Assembly (NCBI GenBank): GCA_022791735.1
Contig: JAAVZQ010000061.1
Location: 1 to 38,639, forward strand
DNA length: 38,639 nt
Direction: 5' to 3'
Source of the DNA: Clostridia bacterium
GTDB taxonomy: Bacteria; Bacillota; Clostridia; TANB77; CAG-508
This document shows, piece by piece, positions 21,997 through 31,560 of the stretch; positions within the stretch are counted from its first letter, which is position 1, and each line of letters opens with the position of its first letter. The notes beneath the pieces were generated by a model. It made no database searches, was not told the origin of the DNA, and worked only from the letters and a program-made list of their open reading frames with translations. Position numbers and translations under genes: made by a program.

Positions 21997-22092
21997 AATC
22001 ACAGCTTTTGAGTTTCGTCTGTCCTGTCATGGGTAATTATTAATAGAATTACCCTATACGGACTTTAAATACTTTAAGCTGTGATTTGTAAC
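21997..22092. repeat. nested inverted repeat, minimal version of the palindromic element
   Basis: aaatcacagctt ... aagctgtgattt outer arms; inner cgtctgtcctgtcat gggtaattattaatagaattaccc. Confidence 0.7.
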
Positions 22093-22182
22093 TAATAGTA
22101 AATTAATAAAAAATTAATGTTTCTTCTATTTTTTCTTAAGAGAAAGTATGCTATAATAGTAACATGAGAAAAAGAGGGGAAG

Positions 22183-22887
22183 ATGAAAGAAATGTATAAT
22201 ATATTAGTATGTGATGATGATAAAGAAATAGTAAAAGCGATAGAGATTTATCTTGTAAAAGAGAATTACAATGTACTTAAAGCATATAACGGAGAAGAAT
22301 GTTTGAAAATATTAAAACAAAATACCATACATTTAATAATCTTAGATATAATGATGCCTAAAAAAGATGGAATAGAAACCATAGAAGAAATAAGAAAAGA
22401 AAAGACAATACCAGTAATTATGCTATCTGCAAAATCAGAAGATGAGGACAAAATAAAAGGACTAAATATTGGGGCAGATGATTATGTAACAAAACCATTT
22501 AATCCACTTGAATTAATTGCAAGAGTGAATTCGGGAATTAGAAGATATACAAAACTTGGAACAATCACAGATGAAGAAAACAAAAAGATATATAAATCAG
22601 GTGAACTTGTAATTGATGATGATTTAAAAAAAGTTACAGTAGAGGGAAGAGAAGTAAAATTAACACCAACAGAATTCAATATACTAAAGTTTTTAACAAA
22701 AAATAAAGGAATAGTATATTCAATAGATAAAATTTACGAAAATGTATGGGAAGATGAAGCATATGGTGCAGATAATATAATAGCTGTACATATAAGACAC
22801 ATAAGAGAAAAAATCGAAATAAACCCAAAAGAGCCGAAATATCTAAAGGTCATTTGGGGGATTGGTTATAAGATAGAAAATATTTGA
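22183..22887 (+). CDS. OmpR-family response regulator
   Basis: NILVCDDDKEIVKAIEIYL, LIILDIMMPKKDGIETI, KSEDEDKIKGLNIGADDYVTKPFNPLELIARV, C-terminal wHTH. Confidence 0.95.
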   Translation: MKEMYNILVCDDDKEIVKAIEIYLVKENYNVLKAYNGEECLKILKQNTIHLIILDIMMPKKDGIETIEEIRKEKTIPVIMLSAKSEDEDKIKGLNIGADDYVTKPFNPLELIARVNSGIRRYTKLGTITDEENKKIYKSGELVIDDDLKKVTVEGREVKLTPTEFNILKFLTKNKGIVYSIDKIYENVWEDEAYGADNIIAVHIRHIREKIEINPKEPKYLKVIWGIGYKIENI

Positions 22888-22904
22888 AACAAGGAAGGTT
22901 ATAG

Positions 22905-25093
22905 ATGAAAGAAAGTAAAGCACTAAAAGTAATTAGCTATATAGTTCTACCATTACTAATTCGGAATAATATTAGTTGCTATGTTTTATAGCATTAATAG
23001 ACAAGTGTATTCAAGAGAACTTGATGGTTCATATTTTCAAAGTCAAGAATTTGTGGCATATTATATGTCTGCATTGAGAGAAGAGATAAGTTCATTAATA
23101 CATAAAGATGGAGATACTTACAAAGTAAGTGAAGATGATACAAGGATATATCGTAGGACTAATTCAAAAAATATGTTTTCAGGTATAAAAAATTGTAATT
23201 TTGTTATTATTTATCATCCAAGAAATAAGGTATATACAAACTTAGGATATCCAAACATAGAAAATCTTGAGACTATGAAAGAGTATGTTGCAAATCAACC
23301 AGGAAAAAAAGTGACTATTGTAAAAGGCGAGATGAAATCTGATGCTTCAGCAATCATGGATGCTTGGGAAGAATATAGAGGGATATTTCAAGGTACATAT
23401 TATTATACAGATGGCTCATATTATGATTTAAGTGATTATCAAAAACAACAATATAAAAAGAAAATAGAAGAAGACATAGGATATAGTGTAGATACAATAG
23501 AAGGAACAGCATTGACTGGGATAAACACAAGCTTAAATATGGATGAAAAAGGTTTTATCTACGTTGATTATGACATAAATGATTTTGAAGTATATATGAG
23601 TTATGAAGAGGAACTTGTAAACACTTATGACTCATTTATAATAAACTTCTTAAAGAATTTGCAAGAAAATGAAGATATGCTTTATATCTTAGTTCCAATT
23701 TGTGCAATATGTATAGCTATAATTCTTATATATCTCATAATGGCAATAGGATATAAAAAAGGCAAAGACGGAGTAAACTTAAATGATATAGACAAAATTC
23801 CAATTGAAATAGTATTAGTAATAGTGCTAAGTGTAGTTCTTTTACTATTTGCTATAGTTGAAAATGTAGATAATCATTTATATAGTTATACAAATTATTC
23901 TAAAATATATTTAAGTGCATCTATTGCAACATATTTTGTGTCATATATATTATGTATTTTGACATTTACAACAATAGTAAAGAGGATAAAAGCAAAGACA
24001 TTTATAAAAAATAGTATAACATGGAGAATTTTAAGACTTATAAAAAGAATATTAATAAGAACAAAAAAGTCAATTGATGTATTTACAGAATCGATAAATG
24101 TTACTCTAAAAACGATTGGAATAGGAGTGGCTTATCTTGTAATATGTTTACTTATACTTGCTATATCACTGGATGTAGGCAATCCAAGCTTTGGAATTTT
24201 AGCAGATATAGTGATTACTGTATATTTCTTTTATGAGATTATAAAGAGGATAAACAAGTTTAAAAGAATTGAAAATCAACTTAAAAAGATTTATGAAGGA
24301 GATAACAAAGATAGATTAGTAGTAGAAGAATTTACTCCAGAATTTAAGCAGATGGTAGAATATGTAAATGATATATCAAATGGATTTGAAAATGCAGTAG
24401 AACAAGGAATAAAGAGCGAGAGATTAAAGACAGAGCTTATTACAAATGTATCACATGATATAAAAACACCGCTTACATCCATTATAAACTATGCAGATTT
24501 AATAAAACAAGAAGATGTAGAAAATGAGAAAGTAAAAGAATATATTGATATATTACTTAGTAAATCACATAGGTTAAAAAGGCTAATAGAGGACTTAGTA
24601 GAGGCTTCAAAAGCATCTTCAGGAAATGTAAAACTAAAGCTAGAACGATTGAACCTAGAAGAACTTATCAATCAGACAACAGGAGAATTTGAAGACAAAT
24701 TTAAAGATAAAAATTTGGAAATAGTAACAAGCATGCCAAAAGAAGCGATAATTGTTGAAGCTGACAGTAGGTACATGTATAGAGTAGTAGAAAATGTATT
24801 TAGTAATGTTGCTAAATATGCATTAGCAAATTCGAGAGTATATGTAGATATTACTAAAAATGAAAATAAAGTAAAAGTAGAAGTAAAAAATATATCAGAA
24901 GAAAAGCTTAATATAAGTGAAGATGAACTTATGCAAAGGTTTGTAAGAGGAGATAAGTCAAGGACAACAGAGGGAAGCGGGCTTCGGATTATCAATATCG
25001 AGAAGTCTTACAGAATTACAAAAAGGTACATTTAACATAAAAATAGATGGAGATTTGTTCAAAGTAGAGCTTGAATTTGACATATCAGAATAA
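22905..25093 (+). CDS. membrane sensor histidine kinase (two +1 shifts, CGGA 22962 and CGGA 24985)
   Basis: MKESKALKVISYIVLPLLI-GIILVAMFYSINRQ..., NVSHDIKTPLTSIINYADLI, EGSGL-GLSISRSLTELQKGTF; first and last segments are lost in the ORF track. Confidence 0.94.
22962..22965 (+). other. CGGA +1 recoding site (histidine kinase, site 1)
   Basis: cta att C|GGA ATA ATA -> first TM helix VLPLLIGIILVAMF. Confidence 0.85.
24985..24988 (+). other. CGGA +1 recoding site (histidine kinase, site 2)
   Basis: ggg ctt C|GGA TTA TCA -> GSGLGLSIS (G2 box). Confidence 0.95.
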
Positions 25094-25112
25094 TGCATAT
25101 AATATCAAAACC

Positions 25113-25145
25113 TGACAAAAAGCCTCGTGTATGGGGCTTTTTGTT
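25113..25145 (+). terminator. rho-independent terminator
   Basis: aaaaagcctcgtgtatggggctttttg. Confidence 0.7.
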
Positions 25146-25239
25146 GTATAAATTGTTTTGACATAGAGAAGAAAAAGTGCTATAATGAAATGCAAGCAGT
25201 CAAATGGCTGTTGAATTTGAAATAGAGGAGAAATGACAG

Positions 25240-25710
25240 ATGCCAAAAAAAGAGCGGACCGACTTCATGATTGACCTTCTTCGAGAAAATGGTTACGGGA
25301 TGAGAGACCTAGTGGTGCTCGGAAAAGTGTTGACATCCAAGGAGTTTCAGCAGAGCATAACCGCGGAACAAGATAAGATGGATGAACGTATTATAGATGT
25401 GTTGTTTAGAATTGGAATTCCAGGACCAATGATGGAGTATTTGCGGCAAGCGGTGAAGCTGAAGGTTGATACTAATGGCGAAATGACAATGGGGCAGATA
25501 TACTAAAAAATAGCAAATAACCTTGGTACTCGAAGTGGTATGGTGGAAACTAGAATTAAAGCTGCTATTGAAATAGTTTGGCGTAGTTCTGACAGACAAC
25601 ATATGAAAGAGTATCTAGGAGAAGACTTCATTAAGCAGGAACACAGACCACAAAATCGCGTATTTATTAATGCTCTTGTTCAGTACCTCATGGAAAAAGG
25701 GCTCAAATAA
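25240..25710 (+). pseudogene. Spo0A C-terminal-like DNA-binding protein interrupted by in-frame TAA (25504-25506)
   Basis: MDERIIDVLFRIGIPGPMMEYLRQAV...EMTMGQIY*KIANNLGTRSGMVETRIKAAIEIVWRSS...VFINALVQYLMEKGLK*; homologous-looking on both sides of TAA in the same frame. Confidence 0.6.
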
Positions 25711-25729
25711 TATCTGTAATTTCATACGC

Positions 25730-25772
25730 AAGCTAAAAGGACGAATAGGCATTGCCTATCCGTCCTTTTGGT
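25730..25772 (+). terminator. rho-independent terminator
   Basis: aaaaggacgaataggcattgcctatccgtccttttgg. Confidence 0.8.
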
Positions 25773-25876
25773 ATACAAATATAAGTTTTTTAGTAAAATT
25801 CAGACAAACTCTTGTTTTTATAATTTGTTTGTAGTATAATGTATAACAAGTTTTATTCAAAATCGGGGGCAAAGAA

Positions 25877-28702
25877 ATGAATGATAAAATAGTTATAAAA
25901 GGAGCAAAAGAACATAACTTAAAAAATATAAATTTGGAAATACCAAGAGATAAATTAGTAGTAATCACAGGACTGTCAGGTTCTGGGAAGTCATCACTTG
26001 CGTTTGACACACTATATGCAGAAGGACAAAGAAGATATGTAGAAAGTTTATCTTCATACGCACGTCAATTTTTAGGCATAATGGAAAAACCAAATGTAGA
26101 ATCAATTGATGGTTTATCACCAGCAATCTCGATAGACCAAAAAACAACCTCAAAAAATCCACGTTCAACAGTAGGAACAGTTACAGAAATATATGATTAT
26201 ATACGTCTTTTGTATGCAAGAATAGGTGTAGCATATTGTCCAAACTGTGGTAAGAAAATAGAGAAACAAACATTAGACCAAATAGTAGATAATATATTAA
26301 CACTAAGTGAAGGAAGTAAGATACAGGTTTTAGCTCCAGTTGTTAGAGGGAGAAAAGGAGAATTTACAAAACAAATAGAAGGTTACCAAAAGCAAGGCTT
26401 TGTTCGTGCAAGAATAGATGGAGAAGTAGTAGAATTTACAGATGACTTAGTAATAGATAGAAAAAAGAAACATAATATAGAACTTGTAGTAGATAGATTA
26501 GTTATAAAAGAAGGAATTAGAAACAGGCTTGCAGAATCAGTAGAAATAGCTTTAAAAAATGCAGAAAATCTTGTTTTGATAGATGTAAATGGAAAAGAAG
26601 ATATCATGTATAGTGCGAACTATGCGTGTCCAGACTGTGGAATTAGTATAGGTGAATTATCACCAAGAATGTTTTCATTTAATAATCCTTTTGGAGCTTG
26701 CCAAACTTGTACAGGAATTGGTTATTTGATGAGAATGGATGAGGAATTGATAATTCCAGATAAAAATAAAACACTATATGACGGAGTAAAAGCCTTTGGC
26801 TCAAGCACAATGAAAAAAGGAGAAACAATGGCAAAAATGTACTTCGAAAGTATAGGTAAACATTATGGAGTAGATATATCAAAACCAATTAAAAAGCTAC
26901 CTAGAGACTTTATAGAAAAGATTTTGTATGGAACAGGTGATGAAAGTATAGATTTTGAATATACTTCATCAATTGGTACAAGAAAATTTACTGCTCCATT
27001 TGAAGGAGTTATTCCTACTTTAGAAAGAAGACATAACGAAACAAAGTCACAAGGTATGCGTGATTTCTATGAAATGTATATGAGCGAAAGCGATTGTCCA
27101 ACATGTAATGGTGCAAGATTAAGAAAAGAAAGCTTAGCTGTAAAAGTTGGAGATAAAAACATAAATGAACTTACAGAAATGCCAATTTGCAATATCAAAG
27201 ACTATTTAAACTCACTAGAACTAACACAAAAAGAGAAAATGATATCAGATCAAATATTGAAAGAATTAAACAAAAGATTACAATTTCTAATAGATGTAGG
27301 ACTTGATTATTTAACATTATCAAGGTCTGCGGGAAGTTTATCAGGAGGAGAAGCACAGAGAATAAGACTTGCAACGCAGATTGGTGGTGGACTTACAGGA
27401 GTATTATATATCCTAGATGAGCCAAGTATCGGGTTGCACCAAAGAGATAATGACAAACTTATTGCTACTTTAAAGAAACTAAGAGATATTGGAAATAGTG
27501 TACTTGTTGTAGAACATGATGAAGACACGATGTATGCAGCAGACCAAATAATAGATATAGGACCACGGACCACGGAGTACATGGCGGTAAAGTTATAGCA
27601 CAGGGAACGGCAGAAGAAGTTAAACTTGTAGAAGGTTCAGCAACAGGAGATTACCTAAGCGGTAGAAAGAGGATAGCAGTTCCAAAAAAGAGAAGAAAAT
27701 CAAACCGGAAAATCGATTGAAATACTTGGTGCAACACAAAATAACTTAAAAAATATAAATGTAAAAATACCACTTGGTGTATTTACTTGTATAACTGGGG
27801 TTTCAGGTTCTGGAAAATCAACTCTAATAAACGAAGTGCTATATAAAAGTGTAGCAAAAGAGATAAATGGTTCAAATGAGAAACCGGGTAAATGCAAAGG
27901 AATAAAAGGGATAGAAAATATAGATAAAATAATAAATATAGATCAATCTCCAATAGGAAGAACACCACGTTCAAACCCAGCAACATATACTGGCGTATTT
28001 GATGCGATTCGTGATTTATTTGCAACTACAAATGAAGCCAAAATGAGAGGTTATCAAAAAGGTAGATTTAGTTTTAATGTACCAGGTGGAAGGTGTGAAG
28101 CATGCCAAGGAGATGGTGTCTTAAAAATTGAAATGCACTTTTTACCAGATATATATGTGCCATGTGAAGTATGTAAAGGACAAAGATATAACAGAGAGAC
28201 ACTAGAAGTAAAGTATAAAGGAAAGACAATAGCAGATGTATTAGATATGACAGTAGAAGAAGGATTAGAATTTTTTGCAAAAGTACCAAAGATAAAGCAA
28301 AAATTGCAAACACTTTATGATGTAGGATTGGGATATATAAAGCTTGGACAACCTTCAACGACTTTATCAGGAGGAGAAGCGCAAAGGGTAAAACTTGCAA
28401 CTGAATTATCAAAAAAGGCAACAGGAAAGACTTTATATATATTAGACGAACCTACAACAGGGCTTCATATAGCAGATGTTCACAAATTAGTAGATATATT
28501 ACAAAAATTAGTTGATACAGGAAATAGTATAGTTGTTATAGAGCATAATTTGGACTTAATTAAAACAGCAGATTATATAATAGACTTAGGACCAGAAGGT
28601 GGAGAAAAGGGAGGAACAATAGTACAAGTTGGAACTCCAGAACAAATAGTAAAAAATGAAAAGAGTCATACAGGGGAATTCTTAAAGAAATATTTGGAAT
28701 AA
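25877..28702 (+). CDS. uvrA: excinuclease ABC subunit A (three +1 shifts, CGGA 27566, 27573, 27706)
   Basis: [45 protein letters not shown]...[26 protein letters not shown]...[50 protein letters not shown]... Confidence 0.98.
27566..27569 (+). other. CGGA +1 recoding site (uvrA, site 1)
   Basis: gga cca C|GGA cca C|GGA gta cat ggc ggt -> DIGPGPGVHGG. Confidence 0.93.
27573..27576 (+). other. CGGA +1 recoding site (uvrA, site 2)
   Basis: one codon downstream of site 1. Confidence 0.93.
27706..27709 (+). other. CGGA +1 recoding site (uvrA, site 3)
   Basis: tca aac C|GGA AAA TCG -> [21 protein letters not shown]. Confidence 0.92.
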
Positions 28703-28730
28703 AAAAAGCGCCGAGGCGCTTTTTTTTAAT
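28701..28730. terminator. bidirectional terminator
   Basis: aaaaaaagcgccgaggcgctttttttt between uvrA and the minus-strand Asn-rich ORF. Confidence 0.85.
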
Positions 28731-28821
28731 GATTGTTTTGGTTGTTATTGTTGTTGTTATTTTTGTTTTGATTGTTGTCATTGTTTTGGTTATTATTGTT
28801 ATTTTTCTTATCCTTTGACAT
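28726..28821 (-). CDS. 31-aa Asn-rich miniprotein MSKDKKNNNNNQNNDNNQNKNNNNNNNQNNH
   Basis: ATG preceded by ggaggtgcatatct (strong RBS), ends at bidirectional terminator. Confidence 0.6.
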   Translation of the reverse strand: MSKDKKNNNNNQNNDNNQNKNNNNNNNQNNH

Positions 28822-28907
28822 AGATATGCACCTCCATGAATTAAATCTATTTATATTATTAACAAAAAAATGCAAAATATACAATGTAAATAAAATTTAT
28901 TAAAAGA

Positions 28908-28972
28908 GACAATTCATAGCTTTGAATACCAGCTGTACAGACTTAGAGTATTGTTTGCTATGAATTGTAATT
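28908..28972. repeat. inverted repeat
   Basis: gacaattcatagc ... gctatgaattgt. Confidence 0.6.
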
Positions 28973-29084
28973 TTACATAATTTGATTAATTTAATGAAAT
29001 ATGTTATAATATAAGAGTAAGAAAGGCTTAAATAGTCTTTGCAAACAAAATCCTGCAAAATTTTATTATGAAAGGATGTTAGTC

Positions 29085-29825
29085 ATGCAAGAATGGAACA
29101 ACAATCTGGAGGCCAAAGCTGGAGGAAAAAAATTGTGGAGATGGCTTATCTTGTTGGCAATTATAGTCGCTGCAATAATCTCTGCGAGTATTACAGGAAT
29201 GCGGGACCAACTTGTAGAGTTAAGGACTGAGTTCGACGCCTACAAGGTGGAAACCGACGACTATGTTTCCCAGCTTAGCAAGCAACTTCAAGCCAGCAAA
29301 GAGGCACAAGATTCCAACTCAGTTCCCGAAACAGTTGAAACTTACACTATCGAAGAACTGATGAACCTGTGCGAAAGTGGCGACTACGACAGCATGATGA
29401 AGGTAGTTTCTTACCAAGACACTCCGGCGGATGTGTTATCCCTTGCAACAAGAAGCATCGATTCTAATAGGTATACAGAAAGCTATGGCAAGATGGGTAC
29501 TGTTGAAAGAAAAAATAAGCTGAATAAGCTTGAGGTTCTGATACTTAACCACCCCAATTGCACAAAGGCGGTTTTTATGCACCTGATAGCATTGGACAAT
29601 CCCGATTTCATGTCGATACTGTCAACATCGACTTGGAATGATGCAAACACCTTGATGCTTCTCGGAGAGAAATGTGTAGGAAGTGACAGAGATCATTATA
29701 TTATTGCACTTGCAAGCAATGAAGCGGCAACAGAAGGTGTGCTTCAGTATTTGATGACCTTAACAGACATCGATGAAATCAATAATATCCTGAAGGCACA
29801 GTTAAATGAAATGCAGGTAAAGTAA
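29085..29825 (+). CDS. membrane-anchored hypothetical protein, GC-richer than surroundings
   Basis: TM KKLWRWLILLAIIVAAIISASITG then coiled coil; in-frame CGG at 29202. Confidence 0.65.
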   Translation: MQEWNNNLEAKAGGKKLWRWLILLAIIVAAIISASITGMRDQLVELRTEFDAYKVETDDYVSQLSKQLQASKEAQDSNSVPETVETYTIEELMNLCESGDYDSMMKVVSYQDTPADVLSLATRSIDSNRYTESYGKMGTVERKNKLNKLEVLILNHPNCTKAVFMHLIALDNPDFMSILSTSTWNDANTLMLLGEKCVGSDRDHYIIALASNEAATEGVLQYLMTLTDIDEINNILKAQLNEMQVK

Positions 29826-29861
29826 TACATGCCTGTTTGGTATGTAGAACACGAAAATGTA

Positions 29862-29902
29862 GTAGAGGTGAGTTTAAAACTCACCTCTACTACATTTTTT
29901 GA
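29862..29902 (+). terminator. rho-independent terminator
   Basis: gtagtagaggtgagtttaaaactcacctctactacattttttg. Confidence 0.85.
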
Positions 29903-30002
29903 TTATTACAATTCATAGCTATAAAATTTAGTACAAACACCTTGATTTTTTTGACAGAAAATGATAATATAATTACATTATAATAAAGGATGTAGAGTAA
30001 AT

Positions 30003-30194
30003 ATGAAAGAAACAATATTTTTTAGCCTAGGTCTTATATTATCATTAATAGGCGTGATATTAGTATATGATGCAAGAGATATATCAAAAAAAGTATTCGG
30101 ATTTGGAGACCAAAATGAAGCAACAGCAGGTTTAAAGATACTTGGCTTCATTATGGCAATGATAGGAGTTTTAATCATATATTTTAATATATAA
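30003..30194 (+). CDS. small two-TM membrane protein
   Basis: two hydrophobic segments flanking a short loop; follows aaaggatgtagagtaaat. Confidence 0.6.
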   Translation: MKETIFFSLGLILSLIGVILVYDARDISKKVFGFGDQNEATAGLKILGFIMAMIGVLIIYFNI

Positions 30195-30204
30195 GGAAAA
30201 AATT

Positions 30205-31468
30205 ATGGAAGAAAGAAAAGAAGAAAAAAACGTAGAGAATAAAGCTGGTGAAGAAGCAGAAAAAAGGGCGAAAGCAAGAAAAACAGAAAAAAATGAGCAA
30301 CCAAAAAAGACAGAAAATAAATCGTCAAGACTAATAGAAATTGACAGTGCAGAACTAGAGCGATTAAATAGGAAAATTGCCCAAAACAGAATGCAAGATA
30401 GTAGACAAGAAAATGGGAAGGAAAATATCAAAAAAGAAAAAAGGATAGATAACAAAGCAGAAAGCGATAGACAGAGAAATGGAGTAGAAAGTAATCAATC
30501 AGAGAAAAGAATAGATAACATTATGGTTCAAAAGGCAGACAGTAGTAAAACAGAGAAAATGCAAAAAAAGAAAAGAAAATTAACAGCACTATTTATTATA
30601 CTTGGAATACTACTTATGCTAGTAGCTGGGTTCTTTTTAGGAAAGGTGCTATATAAATATATAAAGGTGGACAATTCACAAGTAAATGAATTTATGAATA
30701 CTCTTAATGGAGGAAATCACAATGAGGAGGAAAACATTTTGAATGTTATTATCGATGAACCAAGTCCATCACCTACTGAAGAGCCAACACCTACACCTAC
30801 TGATAAAGCTAAAGACATACCATATTACATAAAAGTAAACTATGGTGCAAATACTGTTACAGTATATAAAAAGGATAAGAATGGAGAATACAAGACGCCA
30901 TATAAAGCTTTCATTTGTTCAACAGGAACTGCAACACCTACATCAGGAGTATATCCTATTACAGACCAATATACATGGAGACTGCTAGAGCGGAAATGTC
31001 TATGGTCAATATGCTTGTAGAATTACAGGTTCAATATTATTCCATTCAGTACCATATGAGAAAAAAGATAAATCAACCTTAGAATGGTGGGAGTATGATA
31101 AGTTAGGAACTAAAGCATCACTTGGATGTATAAGGCTAAAAGTGGAAGACGCAAAATGGATATATGATAACTGTGTGCCAGGGACTAAAGTAGAATTCTA
31201 TACATCGAGTAATCCAGGACCACTTGGAAAACCTACTGCACAAAAAATAACAGAAGATGAGGAAGTAAGAAACTGGGATCCAACAGATCCAGATCCAAAC
31301 AATCCTTGGAAAAAATATGTAAAAAAAGATAAACCAACACCAACACCAGAACAAACAAAAACACCAACTCCAAGTTCTACACCAACACCAACTTCAAGTC
31401 TAAATGCAAATACTAATATAAGTACAGATGAGGAAGAAGGATATATTGGAGGATTAGGAGACATATAG
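30205..31468 (+). CDS. L,D-transpeptidase (YkuD) with charged N-term, TM and T/P-rich C-term (one +1 shift at CGGA 30991)
   Basis: TM LTALFIILGILLMLVAGFFLG; YTWRLLE-GNVYGQYACRITGSILFHSVPY...LGTKASLGCIRLKVEDAKWIYDN; the HxxxxxC-R region is after the shift. Confidence 0.9.
30991..30994 (+). other. CGGA +1 recoding site (L,D-transpeptidase)
   Basis: cta gag C|GGA AAT GTC TAT -> WRLLEGNVYGQYA. Confidence 0.88.
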
Positions 31469-31560
31469 AAAAAATTTTAAATATAGGGGCGAGTTAGATA
31501 CTCGTCCCATGAAAACAAATAGAATTAATTTTGTTTGCCATAAATTATTAATCAGGGGGA

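Noticed and set aside
28740-28810. GTT/TTG-rich plus-strand tract as a simple microsatellite
   Set aside because: On the minus strand it forms a complete ORF with start, RBS, stop and terminator, so a coding explanation is preferred.
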